DNA from: Micromonospora narathiwatensis
GTDB lineage: Bacteria; Actinomycetota; Actinomycetes; Mycobacteriales; Micromonosporaceae
DNA: 64,000 nucleotides
Direction of reading: 5' to 3'
Assembly (NCBI RefSeq): GCF_900089605.1
Contig: NZ_LT594324.1
Coordinates: 5,890,001-5,954,000 of the forward strand
Part shown: one piece after another, positions 26,901 to 34,848 of the stretch
Layout: each line of letters opens with the position of its first letter
Position numbering within the stretch: the stretch's first letter is position 1
The notes under the pieces: generated by a model
Seen by the model: the letters and a program-made list of their open reading frames with translations, nothing else
Told to the model about the DNA's origin: nothing
Databases searched by the model: none
Translations under genes and position numbers: made by a program

Positions 26901-28291
26901 GGGTCGACGCCACCATCGACGCCATCTTCAGCGGTCACACCCACCAGCCGTACGCGTTCAAGCTCCCGGTCCCCGGGACGGACAAGCTGCGTCCGGTGGT
27001 GCAGGCCGAGGACTACGGCATGCGGCTGGGCAAGGTCAACCTGACCTTCGACCCGAACACCGGTTCGGTGACCTCCTCGGACGCGCAGCTGGTCGACGTG
27101 GTCGGCGCGCCGCAGGACGCGGCGGTGGCCGACATCGTGGCCGCCGCCAAGGTCAAGGCGGCCGAGCTGGGCAAGCAGAAGCTCGGTTCGATCACCGCGG
27201 ACGTCAAGCGGGCCTACACCAACGGCAACGAGGACCGCGGCAAGGAGTCGGCGCTGGGCAACTTCATCGCCGACGTGCAGCTCGCCGGCACCAAGGACGC
27301 CGGCCGGGGCGGGGCGCAGATCGCGTTCATGAACCCGGGCGGTCTGCGGGCCGACCTGCTCTACCGGACCGACGGCACGGTGACCTACGCCGACGCCTTC
27401 GCCGTCCAGCCGTTCGCCAACGACGTGGTCACCAAGAGCTACACCGGTGCCCAGATCAAGCAGGTGCTGGAGGAGCAGTGGCAGCCCGACGGCGCGTCCC
27501 GTCCGGTGCTGTGGCTGGGTGTCTCGAAGGGCTTCAGCTACACCTACAACCCCGAGGCGCCCAAGGGCTCGCGGATCACGTCGGTGAAGCTCAACGGCAC
27601 GGCGCTCAACCCGTCGGGCACGTACCGGGTCACGGTGAACTCGTTCCTCGCCTCCGGTGGTGACAACTTCACCACCCTGGGCAAGGGCACCAACCCGGCC
27701 ACCACCGGCGACAACGACCTGACCATGCTGGTGAGCTACCTGGCGGCGAACTCGCCGGTCACCGCGGACACCCAGCCGCGGTCGACGATCGGCCAGGCCG
27801 GTCCGCAGTGCACCACGACGATCACCGGCACGTACAGCAAGCCGCTGGTGGTCAGCGCGGGCCTGGTCTGCCTGGAGAACGCCACGATCGGCGGCTCCGT
27901 CACGGTCAACCCGGGTGCCTCGCTGGTGGTCACCGGCGGCACCATCGGCGGTCCGGTGTACGCCACCCGCCCGGTGCTGTTCGAGCTCTCCGGCGCGACG
28001 GTGTCCGGCCCGGTCACGGTGTCCGGCGCCACCGGCGGGCTGACCATCACCAAGGGCAAGGTGAACGGCCCGGTGTCGGTCACGGCCAACACCGGTGGGG
28101 TACGGATCGACACGGTCACCGTCGGCGGTCCGATCACCGTCAACGGCAACACCGGCAGCCAGCCGGTCGTCGTCGCCGGGAACGTCATCGGCGGGCCGCT
28201 GGCCTGCTCGGGCAACACCCCGGCCCCGGTGAACGAGAGCCGGCCGAACAGCGTGAAGGGCCCGTCCTCGGGCCAGTGCGCCAAGCTGTAG
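23915..28291 (+). CDS. Giant secreted ExeM/NucH-like nuclease fused to 5'-nucleotidase
   Basis: A 1,458-residue exported protein. Signal peptide 1-32 is followed by a lamin-tail domain (about 37-165), a PDPDPDPDPG linker and an OB-like ExeM region. An endonuclease/exonuclease/phosphatase domain runs about 478-775 (RVASFNVLNYF, SDHNPVVV). A UshA-type metallophosphoesterase starts near 784 (LLGINDFHGRL, GNHEFDKG, GHTHQP), with the 5'-nucleotidase C-domain to about 1300. The last 140 residues are short beta repeats. It probably degrades extracellular DNA and releases phosphate from nucleotides. No sortase signal or membrane tail. TTG start behind GGAGG. Confidence 0.92.
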   Translation: MKLRPMRRHPVRVLGALVTSGALALSSSAAFAAEPVATPFISEIHYDNAGTDVGEAIEIEAPVGFDLSGWQIVLYNGGNGAAYNTRTLSGSVPAAGVMVADYPVNGIQNGDPDGVALVSPTGSVTEFITYGGPFLAVGGPANGLTGTDMGVKESSTTPVGQSLQKIDGKWNPPAPNTFGVRNSASNPDPDPDPDPGIGCTVTVDRTIAEVQGTGSATPLAGTRVTVEGVVTADHRTGGYNGVYVQTAGSGGDRPVAAGTASDGIFVYVGTNTANHPAVAVGDRVRVSGTPSEYNGLTQLNTAAKTDVQICAHNATLPAPVPVSLPLSDDARESVESMLVAPVGQYTVAEVYNTNRYGEVVLAAGDKVAPNATDLARPGSDAAKQVNADNKLRRILLDDGKTTNLATAGLLPPYLSKANPLRVGDSVEAFGPVVLSYGFNEWRLQPTTPVSADTPTATRTTFKATNPRTAGPANVGGDVRVASFNVLNYFVHFGGDARGAANEAGLAKQEAKIVAAISALGADVVGLEEIENSVRFDPSDPQQALKRLVNALNAKDGAGTWDYVRSPAELPSPAEQDFITTAIIFKPAKVQPKGPGRSINDETVWFNAREPIAQTFTAGKTSFTVVVNHLKSKSGTGTGDNADTGDGQGNWNGDRVRQAKALTAFVDQVKADSGTEDVLLLGDFNAYTQEDPMQVLYQAKFKDLNNTGKATYVFGGESGSLDHALASPSLASRITGVDVWQINAVESFAFEYDGLADFYEPTPYRASDHNPVVVGISTSAKPVNLQLLGINDFHGRLESPATVGGQPVGGAAQLAGLVGQLRAQNPNTAFISAGDNIGASTFVSAIDGDTPTIDALNKAGLVASAVGNHEFDKGMADLTGRVSDRAAFPYLGANVYRGDTRALPAYSVSTIGGVKVGFVGVVTEQTASLVSPDGIAGLTFRDPVAEANLVARQLKDGNPDNGEADVVVLLAHEGAATENITSAEALANDPVFGKFTRVDATIDAIFSGHTHQPYAFKLPVPGTDKLRPVVQAEDYGMRLGKVNLTFDPNTGSVTSSDAQLVDVVGAPQDAAVADIVAAAKVKAAELGKQKLGSITADVKRAYTNGNEDRGKESALGNFIADVQLAGTKDAGRGGAQIAFMNPGGLRADLLYRTDGTVTYADAFAVQPFANDVVTKSYTGAQIKQVLEEQWQPDGASRPVLWLGVSKGFSYTYNPEAPKGSRITSVKLNGTALNPSGTYRVTVNSFLASGGDNFTTLGKGTNPATTGDNDLTMLVSYLAANSPVTADTQPRSTIGQAGPQCTTTITGTYSKPLVVSAGLVCLENATIGGSVTVNPGASLVVTGGTIGGPVYATRPVLFELSGATVSGPVTVSGATGGLTITKGKVNGPVSVTANTGGVRIDTVTVGGPITVNGNTGSQPVVVAGNVIGGPLACSGNTPAPVNESRPNSVKGPSSGQCAKL

Positions 28292-28308
28292 TCCGGATGT
28301 GTTGACCG

Positions 28309-28345
28309 GTCAGCGGCCGGAGCCGACCAGGCTCCGGCCGCTGAC
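28309..28345 (+). terminator. Strong hairpin after the nuclease/nucleotidase gene
   Basis: Perfect 16-bp stem GTCAGCGGCCGGAGCC / GGCTCCGGCCGCTGAC, 5-base loop, 17 bases after the stop, followed by TCATTTCC. Confidence 0.9.
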
Positions 28346-28453
28346 TCATTTCCGGGGCCGGCGCCGGGTCTGCCGAACCGTTGTCGCTTGCCGGTCGTCC
28401 GGGTCGCTCGCGGGAGGTTCGACCCCCGGCGCCCGCGCCGACGTCCCGTCCGG

Positions 28454-29125
28454 TCAGTGCTGGTCGAGCCAGATCACGATCCCGGTCAGCTCGTTGAGCA
28501 CTGCCGCGACACCCGCCCGGATGGCGGCCGCGCAGCGCTCCGCCGTGAACGACTCGGGGTCGTACGTCGAGGACATGCCGAGCCCCTCGCCACGGAACGA
28601 CGCGCCGGACCAGTCCACCGCCGTGACGTTGTGGGTGGGCTCGGCCAGCTCCGCGCCGACCACGAGGAACTGCTGCGACAGGTGGTGCGGGGTGACCAGC
28701 GCGAGGGGGTCGACGAGGTCGTTGCCCGCGCTGACGATCAGGTCCGGGCCCATCTCCAGGGCCCGGCTGATGCTGGGTACGAGGTCGTGCCCGTCCTCGG
28801 CGGCCACCGTTCTGAGATCGACGTGCGTCTCCCGGGCCCACTCCTTGACCGCGCCCACGAGGGCTTTGGTCGGCCGGTCGTCACCCGCGGTGAGCAGCAC
28901 CACCCGGTAGCCCTTCGACGGGCGGACCCCGGCCCAGGAACCGGGCCGTGGGGTGACGGTCCCCTCCGGGGTGGGCGGCGCGGAGGGGTCGATGAAGCCC
29001 GGGCCGAGGGCGCCGATCGGTACGGGCTTGGGGTGTGGCCGCGACCAGTCGTCGCCGGAACTGCATCCGGTGACCAGCACGGCGGCCGTGGCCAGCATGG
29101 CAACGGCCCGGAGCGGGGGGCGCAA
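28454..29125 (-). CDS. BMP-like substrate-binding lipoprotein
   Basis: A 223-residue lipoprotein from TTG 29125 (GGAGGACGACC upstream). Lipobox LVTGC lies about 20 residues in, followed by a Pro-rich spacer. The folded part reads like a truncated type I periplasmic-binding domain (YRVVLLTAGDDRPTKALVGAV, PDLIVSAGNDLVDPLALV, FLVVGAE). It is about 100 residues shorter than ABC-transporter BMP proteins and no transporter genes are adjacent. Divergent from the HupE-like gene. Confidence 0.75.
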   Translation of the reverse strand: MRPPLRAVAMLATAAVLVTGCSSGDDWSRPHPKPVPIGALGPGFIDPSAPPTPEGTVTPRPGSWAGVRPSKGYRVVLLTAGDDRPTKALVGAVKEWARETHVDLRTVAAEDGHDLVPSISRALEMGPDLIVSAGNDLVDPLALVTPHHLSQQFLVVGAELAEPTHNVTAVDWSGASFRGEGLGMSSTYDPESFTAERCAAAIRAGVAAVLNELTGIVIWLDQH

Positions 29126-29299
29126 GGCGGTCGTCCTCCGAGGGCTCGCGGGAATACGCGTGCTCCTTCCTATCCCAGTTCCCGCCGAGGTCAATGCGCT
29201 GGCCGCCGTTCCGGCGGTTTGTTCTTCAGCGGTTCGCCAGCGGTCCGGTCGGCGTTCAGCCGTGGCGTGCAACGTGCACTCGCCAACCGAAGGAGCCGC

Positions 29300-30517
29300 A
29301 TGTCAACACGTGTCCGCCGGACCGTCGTCGCTACCGTCGTCGGGATCATCGCGGCGGTGTTCGCTGTCCTGAGCGCCGGCCCGGCGCTCGCCCACGGGTT
29401 CACGTCGACCGTGTACCTTCAGCTCACCGACGGTGACGAGGGCCACGTACGGACGAAGCTGGAACTCGAGTACGACCTCTACGTCGTCTCCGCCGCCGAC
29501 TACCAGCACGACGACCCCCTCTTCAAGGCGGGAATCCCGGCGTTCGACGCCGGTGACACCGCCGGGCAGGCCACCGCGCTCAACGCCCACCGGAAGTCGG
29601 CCGTCGGGTACGTCACCGAGCGCTTCTCGGTCACCTCCGGCGGCTCGCCCTGCACCCCCACCCAGGTCGGCGACTTCACGATCGGCGAGCGGGAGAACGT
29701 GCCGTACGCCGACCTGCTGCTCGACTGGGCCTGCCCCGAGCGGGGCGACGCGCACGAGGTACGCAGCGCGCTCTTCCCCGACGCCGAGGGCTACGTCAAA
29801 AGCACCAAGACGATCGTCACCTATCAGCTCGACGGCCGCTCGGGCAGCGCCGCGCTCGACGCCGCTCATCCGTCCTTCTCCACCGCCCAGGCCTGGTACG
29901 AGCGGTTCTGGGAGTTCTTCCGGCTGGGCGGCGAGCACCTGCTGACCGGCATCGACCACATCCTGTTCCTGCTGGCGCTCATCGCCGGGTCACGGCGGCT
30001 GCGGGAGATCGTGCTCGCGGCCACCAGTTTCACCCTGGCGCACTCGGTGACGTTCATGCTCGCCGCCCTCGGTCTGGTCGACGTGCCGGCACGGGTCGTG
30101 GAGCCGGTCATCGCGCTGTCGATCGCCGTGGTCGCCGGCTGGCACCTGTGGCGGATCTGGCGGCGCGGCGACCACGCCTCCGATCTGGAGACGGCGGGCG
30201 GCGGTCACTTCAGCCTGGACCGTTCGGGGTGGACCCGCCTCGGGGTCGTGTTCTGCTTCGGCCTCGTGCACGGGCTGGGCTTCGCGGGCGCGTTGGGGAT
30301 CAACGAGGCGTGGTCGTGGACCCTGCTGTGGTCCCTGCTGGTGTTCAACGTCGGCATCGAGGTCGTGCAACTGGCCATCATCGCGGTCGTCTTCCCCCTG
30401 CTGGTCGTGCTGCACCGGCGGGCGGCGAAGGCCGGTCTCTGGGCGACGGGCGCGATTTCGGCGGGCGTTTCCGTTATGGGGCTGGTCTGGTTCGTCCAAA
30501 GGATCCTCGGCTTCTGA
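29300..30517 (+). CDS. HupE/UreJ-like membrane protein with large N-terminal external domain
   Basis: A 405-residue protein. Signal peptide 1-31 (ALA|HG), then an external beta-rich domain to about 195. The membrane domain is HupE/UreJ_2-like: HLLTGIDHILFLLALIA, FTLAHSVTFMLAALGLV, FGLVHGLGFAGAL, FNVGIEVVQLAII. Its conserved His/Asp residues in membrane helices fit metal transport (nickel/cobalt or copper are suggested for relatives). Metal identity unknown. AAGGAG lies six bases before the ATG. Confidence 0.88.
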   Translation: MSTRVRRTVVATVVGIIAAVFAVLSAGPALAHGFTSTVYLQLTDGDEGHVRTKLELEYDLYVVSAADYQHDDPLFKAGIPAFDAGDTAGQATALNAHRKSAVGYVTERFSVTSGGSPCTPTQVGDFTIGERENVPYADLLLDWACPERGDAHEVRSALFPDAEGYVKSTKTIVTYQLDGRSGSAALDAAHPSFSTAQAWYERFWEFFRLGGEHLLTGIDHILFLLALIAGSRRLREIVLAATSFTLAHSVTFMLAALGLVDVPARVVEPVIALSIAVVAGWHLWRIWRRGDHASDLETAGGGHFSLDRSGWTRLGVVFCFGLVHGLGFAGALGINEAWSWTLLWSLLVFNVGIEVVQLAIIAVVFPLLVVLHRRAAKAGLWATGAISAGVSVMGLVWFVQRILGF

Positions 30518-30561
30518 AACCGGCGCAGGGTTCCGGGAAGTGCAACTAACCCGCCGGGTCG

Positions 30562-30583
30562 GATTCATGACCGATTCACCGTG
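30562..30583 (+). promoter_or_regulatory. PHO-box-like direct repeat before the phosphatase gene
   Basis: GATTCATGACC and GATTCACCGTG are adjacent 11-base units about 60 bp upstream of the phosphatase start. The unit length and TTCAC core resemble PhoP sites of actinomycetes. A phosphate-starvation response of this gene is therefore likely but unproven. Confidence 0.5.
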
Positions 30584-30642
30584 CGACGAAACCTTGAGTC
30601 CGCTTATCCGCACCTCTCCTCTCTAGAAAAGGGACGGAATCG

Positions 30643-32619
30643 ATGAGATTGAGCACCCCAGCACAGGCCCCCGGGCTTGTGCGGCGGCGCGTGGCCGCAG
30701 GGGCCACGGCGGCGGTCCTGGGTCTGGCCGCGGCTGTCGGCAGCGGCCTGGGCACCAGCGCCAGTGCTGCCGACTCCAGCACCCTCACCGGCATCATCCT
30801 CGGTGTCGGCGCCGACGAGTCCCAGCGCATCGTGAACTGGTACTCCTCGGCCGACACCGCCCAGCTGGTCCAGCTCACCCCGACCGCCTCGCTGGTCAAC
30901 GGCGAGTTCCCGGCCAACGCCGTCACCTTCGACGCGATCGGCGGGGCGAACATCGCCAGCAGCGGTGGTTTCAACCGCCACGCGACGATCACCGGCCTGA
31001 AGGAGGGCACGGCGTACTCCTACCGGGTCGGCTCCGAGGGCAACTGGTCCCCGGCGTACTCCTTCAAGACGCAGGACTTCGAGGGCGACTACGACTTCCT
31101 GTTCTTCGGCGACCCGCAGATCGGCTCCTCCGGCGACGTGCCGAAGGACCAGGCCGGCTGGCAGGAGACCCTGAAGGTCGCCACGGCGGCCAACCCGAAC
31201 GCCGAGCTGCTGGTGTCGGGCGGCGACCACGTCGAGACCGCCGGCACCGAGACCCAGTGGACCAGCTTCCTCGCCCCCGACGAGCTGCGTCAGGTCCCGT
31301 TCGCCGCGACGATCGGTAACCACGACGTCGGCTCGAAGGCGTACGAGCAGCACCACTTCACCCCGAACACCGACCGCTCGGGTGCCCTGTACGCCAACGG
31401 CAACCCGTCCTCCAACACGTCGGGGGGTGACTACTGGTTCATCTACAAGGACGTGCTGTTCATCGACATCAACAGCAACAGCTACAACACCACCTCGGGT
31501 GGTGGCGGTGACGCGGCGCACGTCGCGTACATCACGGATGTCGTCAACAAGCACGGCGCCAAGGCCAAGTGGAAGGTGCTCGTCTTCCACCACGCGATGT
31601 ACTCGCCGGCCAGCCACGCGAAGGACTCCGACGCCAAGGTGCGTCGGGTCGACTTCCCGACGGTCTTCTCCAACCTCGGCATCGACATGGTGATGGCGGG
31701 CCACGACCACGCCTACTCCCGCAGCTACGCCATCAAGAACGGCGCGAAGGCGAACCCGGACGAGCAGCCGGGGGCCGCGGACGTGTACCCCGGTCCGGGC
31801 GGCGTCATCTACGTGACCGGCAACTCGGCCTCGGGCTCGAAGTACTACGACATCACCAAGCCGGACAGCAGCGCGTCGAGCGGTGCCGGCAACGGCGCCG
31901 ACCCGCTGAACCCGGACAGCTTCTGGTACAACTCCGTGCAGAACCAGGAGCACGTCCGCAGCTACGTCAAGGTCCAGGTGCGCAACGACAAGCTCGTCGT
32001 CGAGAACGTCCGCAGCGGCACCTGCGCCGCGCCGAACGCGTCGGTGGAGAAGGGCAGCTGGTGCTACAACACCCCGGCTGACCAGCCGGTGGGCTCGATC
32101 GTCGACAAGGTCACCGTGCACCCGTACCAGGGCAACGGCCAGAACATCCAGGTCAACGTGCCCAACGCGGCCCCGGGTGAGTTCGGCTGGACGATCGACG
32201 GCTACAACGGCCTGGTGGACCTCGGCACCGCCGAGGAGCACAACGGCGACTACTTCTCGGCGACCGGCCAGATCAACCCGATCGTCGTGTCGGACAGCCG
32301 CCGCTCGCTCGCCCCGTGGTCGATCTCGGCCAGCGTGGGTGACTTCCGGGACGGCGACAAGTCGTTCTCCGGCGCGTACCTCGGCTGGACGCCGAAGGTG
32401 CTCGAGGTCGGTGCCGGTGCCCAGGCCAGCGGCTCGGTGTCCTCCGCCTACGACGACAACGGCGCGGGCCTGTCCGTCTCGCGCGGCCTCGGCTGGGCCA
32501 CCCAGGGCCACCCCCGGGGTACCGCCAAGCTGGGCGCTGACCTGGACCTGAAGATCCCGGGCAGCGTCGAGAAGGGTAGCTACCGCGCCACCCTCACGAT
32601 CACTGCGCTGAGCAGCTGA
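30643..32619 (+). CDS. Secreted purple-acid-phosphatase-like enzyme with WxL-like C-terminus
   Basis: A 658-residue exported protein. Signal peptide (1-43), then a fibronectin-like N-domain. The metallophosphoesterase has FFGDPQIGS (about 154), GGDHVET, GNHDVGS (about 224), VFHHAMYS (about 313) and GHDHAYSRS (about 352), the dimetal ligand set of purple acid phosphatases. From about 490 a beta domain contains WSISASVGDFRD, GAYLGWTP and a final YRATLTITALSS, resembling WxL cell-wall-binding domains. The next gene encodes a DUF916 protein, the known partner type of WxL proteins. Likely phosphate scavenging at the cell surface. Confidence 0.87.
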   Translation: MRLSTPAQAPGLVRRRVAAGATAAVLGLAAAVGSGLGTSASAADSSTLTGIILGVGADESQRIVNWYSSADTAQLVQLTPTASLVNGEFPANAVTFDAIGGANIASSGGFNRHATITGLKEGTAYSYRVGSEGNWSPAYSFKTQDFEGDYDFLFFGDPQIGSSGDVPKDQAGWQETLKVATAANPNAELLVSGGDHVETAGTETQWTSFLAPDELRQVPFAATIGNHDVGSKAYEQHHFTPNTDRSGALYANGNPSSNTSGGDYWFIYKDVLFIDINSNSYNTTSGGGGDAAHVAYITDVVNKHGAKAKWKVLVFHHAMYSPASHAKDSDAKVRRVDFPTVFSNLGIDMVMAGHDHAYSRSYAIKNGAKANPDEQPGAADVYPGPGGVIYVTGNSASGSKYYDITKPDSSASSGAGNGADPLNPDSFWYNSVQNQEHVRSYVKVQVRNDKLVVENVRSGTCAAPNASVEKGSWCYNTPADQPVGSIVDKVTVHPYQGNGQNIQVNVPNAAPGEFGWTIDGYNGLVDLGTAEEHNGDYFSATGQINPIVVSDSRRSLAPWSISASVGDFRDGDKSFSGAYLGWTPKVLEVGAGAQASGSVSSAYDDNGAGLSVSRGLGWATQGHPRGTAKLGADLDLKIPGSVEKGSYRATLTITALSS

Positions 32620-32634
32620 CCGGACCGTTTCACC

Positions 32635-32668
32635 GGCGGGGTAGGCACCTTCGGGTGCCCACCCCGCC
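32635..32668 (+). terminator. Hairpin between phosphatase and DUF916 genes
   Basis: A 15-bp stem GGCGGGGTAGGCACC / GGTGCCCACCCCGCC (one mismatch) closed by a TTCG tetraloop. Without a U-tract it may reduce rather than abolish read-through into the DUF916 gene 40 bases on. Confidence 0.75.
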
Positions 32669-32708
32669 GCTCTCTCCAGATCCGATCGAGATCGCCGAGG
32701 ACCCCGAG

Positions 32709-33788
32709 ATGCACGTGCTCGCAACGCGCCGGAAGACCGCCGTCGCCACCCTCGTCCGTACCGCCGCCCTGGCCCTGCTCGCCGCCGTCGCGGCCGCCGG
32801 CCTCGGTGCCGTGCCCGCCCGCGCGGCGGACGGCGACGTCACCTGGACGGTCCGGACGGCCTCGAACAGCTACGGCGCCGATCGGTCCAGCTTCAGCTAC
32901 TCCGTCAACCCCGGCGGCCAGGTCAACGACGCCATGGTCGTCGCCAACCGCGGCAAGGACCCGCTCGACCTGGCCGTCTACACCGCCGACGGCTTCACCA
33001 CCGGCACGGGTCAGCTCGACCTGCTCACCAGGGACAAGAAGTCCGTCGGGATCGGCGCCTGGGTCCACGCCGACCGCGAGCGCGTGGTGATCCAGCCCGG
33101 GAAGACCGCCGAGGTCCCCTTCGCGGTCAACATCCCGGACAACGCCCCGCCCGGCGACTACGCGGGCGGCATCGTCACCTCGCTGACCCAGGCCAACGAG
33201 GCCGAGGGCATCAACGTGGATCGGCGCCTCGGCATCCGGATCAAGCTGCGGATCAGCGGCGAACTCAAGCCGAGCCTCACGGTCGAGGACCTCCACATCG
33301 ACTACGCCGGCACGTCCAACCCGTTCGGCAAGGGCGACGCCACCGTCACCTACCGGATCCACAACACCGGCAACGCGATCCTGTCGGCGCAGCAGGCCGT
33401 CTCGGTCACGGGTCCGTTCGGGTGGCTGCGGGCGGACGCGGGCGATGTCGCGGCCCCGCCGGAGCTGCTCCCGGGCGAGAGCTGGACGGTGACGGTGCCC
33501 GTCCACGGCGTGGCGCCGGCGGTCAGGCTGGCCGCGACCGTTGGCCTCACGCCGCTGCTCACCGACGCGTCGGGCTCCACCACCGCGCTCGACCCGGTTT
33601 CGACCACGGCGCACGGCTGGGCCATCCCGTGGACCCTGCTGGTGCTGGTCGTCGTACTGCTCGCCGCCGTCGTCGGGGCGCCGCTGCTCGCCCGCCGCGG
33701 CCGCGCACGGCGTAAGCAGCGCGAGGACGCCCGCGTGCAGGAGGCCGTCGAGCAGGCCCTTCGCGAACAGGAGACGCCGGCCCGCTGA
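32709..33788 (+). CDS. DUF916 (WxL-interacting type) membrane-anchored protein
   Basis: A 359-residue protein. Signal peptide about 1-40, two Ig-like beta domains (NPGGQVNDAMVVANRGKDPLDLAVY; later GDATVTYRIHNTGNAIL), a membrane segment at about 308-330 (WTLLVLVVVLLAAVV) and a charged cytoplasmic tail. DUF916 proteins in Firmicutes bind WxL-domain proteins at the cell wall. Here it follows a phosphatase with a WxL-like tail by 89 bp, so it probably anchors that enzyme. ATG 32709 preferred over GTG 32655. Confidence 0.83.
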   Translation: MHVLATRRKTAVATLVRTAALALLAAVAAAGLGAVPARAADGDVTWTVRTASNSYGADRSSFSYSVNPGGQVNDAMVVANRGKDPLDLAVYTADGFTTGTGQLDLLTRDKKSVGIGAWVHADRERVVIQPGKTAEVPFAVNIPDNAPPGDYAGGIVTSLTQANEAEGINVDRRLGIRIKLRISGELKPSLTVEDLHIDYAGTSNPFGKGDATVTYRIHNTGNAILSAQQAVSVTGPFGWLRADAGDVAAPPELLPGESWTVTVPVHGVAPAVRLAATVGLTPLLTDASGSTTALDPVSTTAHGWAIPWTLLVLVVVLLAAVVGAPLLARRGRARRKQREDARVQEAVEQALREQETPAR

Positions 33789-33818
33789 CCATCCGCGAGG
33801 CATTCGTACCGAGCGGCA

Positions 33819-33856
33819 GGAGATCTCCCCGCCACGAAGGTGACGGGGAGATCTCC
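33819..33856. terminator. Bidirectional hairpin between convergent genes
   Basis: Perfect 13-bp arms GGAGATCTCCCCG / CGGGGAGATCTCC with a 12-base loop. Confidence 0.85.
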
Positions 33857-33885
33857 CGACTCGGTGCCTGTGACCTGGCCCCGGG

Positions 33886-34524
33886 TCAGCGGACCACCAC
33901 CCACTGGCCGGCCGAGTCCTGGCGGTAGACCCGGCTCTCCAGACCGATGTACTTCGACGCCGCACCGGTTCCGACCTTCGAGGTGCCGGTCTGGATGCAG
34001 GCGGGGTGGCCACCCGTGATCTTGACCTTCCCGACCTTGTTGTGCACCTCGAACAGGTACTCGTCGTAGACCGGGGTGACCCGCAGCTGGTACTTGCCGG
34101 CCTTCGGCTGGGTGTAGTTGAAGCCGACCCACACCGCCTGCTGCTTCTCGACGTTGAAGCCGACCGCCGCCGAAACGACCGACTTCGACAGGCCGAACGT
34201 GGCGGAGACGGAATTGTGGACCCGGGTCTCGTGTTGCAGGCTGATCACGGTGCCCTTGGCGTTTCCGGTGGCCCGCCACTTCGCCCCGCGCGGCCAGGTC
34301 CTGCTCTCACCGACGTACCGCTTGTTCTTGACGACCCTGCCGGGCAGGGTGCAGCGGTCGCCGACGTCGGCCTTGGCCGTCGCCTTCGTCGGCGACGTCG
34401 CCGAGTTCTTGGCCGGGGCCGCGGAGGCGATCGCCGATGCGGCGGTCGCTCCGCCGCCGACGACCACCGCTGCGACGGCGAGCGGGATGAGCTTCGACTT
34501 CAGAATTTCCCGAAATGAACGCAT
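33886..34524 (-). CDS. Secreted protein of unknown function
   Basis: A 212-residue exported protein. Signal peptide about 1-36 (ATAASAIASA|AP). The mature part is beta-rich with two cysteines (DRCTLPG, HPACIQTG) that may form a disulfide. It contains VSATFGLSKSVVSAAVGFNVEKQQAV, the pattern of an amphipathic beta structure. No family recognised. Divergent from the NlpC/P60 gene across a 324-bp promoter region. Confidence 0.75.
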   Translation of the reverse strand: MRSFREILKSKLIPLAVAAVVVGGGATAASAIASAAPAKNSATSPTKATAKADVGDRCTLPGRVVKNKRYVGESRTWPRGAKWRATGNAKGTVISLQHETRVHNSVSATFGLSKSVVSAAVGFNVEKQQAVWVGFNYTQPKAGKYQLRVTPVYDEYLFEVHNKVGKVKITGGHPACIQTGTSKVGTGAASKYIGLESRVYRQDSAGQWVVVR

Positions 34525-34848
34525 GACTACCTCACGGTCGTGACTGATCGGACGGGTGTTGGCGTCGGGCCCGGAACGCCTCGGCAATAAGCAAAGACGG
34601 CCGCCCGCCGTTCCGCATAGCCAAAACGGCGTTCGGAACAGATCTGGACTGGGCCGGGCGGCGGCGCGATTCCGGTACGGGACTCTTTCCGACGCGCCGA
34701 ATCCGGGACAGGACGGGGTGGTCGGTCGGGACAGGACGGTCGCTCGGCCGATGCCGCGATCGGAACCTTCCCGTACGCCGGACGACCTTTCGAGACACCG
34801 GCCGAACAGGTGCACTCGTCGCGCAATCCCAACGCTGAGGAGTGGACC
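34525..34848. promoter_or_regulatory. Divergent promoter region with 12-bp direct repeat
   Basis: No gene. Two copies of GGGACAGGACGG start at 34705 and 34728 (23 bp apart, two helical turns). They could be activator sites for the NlpC/P60 gene to the right. No riboswitch consensus was found here. Confidence 0.35.

Noticed and set aside
23825..26944. Minus-strand open frame of over 1,000 codons opposite the nuclease gene
   Set aside because: Same antisense shadow effect of a G+C-rich gene; repetitive Val/Asp/Arg/Gly composition and no motifs.
30604..32724. Minus-strand open frame opposite the phosphatase gene
   Set aside because: Shadow frame; the plus strand encodes recognisable phosphatase motifs throughout.
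34525..34848. Search for a second c-di-AMP riboswitch before the NlpC/P60 gene
   Set aside because: None of the conserved blocks (GGGGTGAATC, CCCGAACCC..CAGCTAACC) occurs there.
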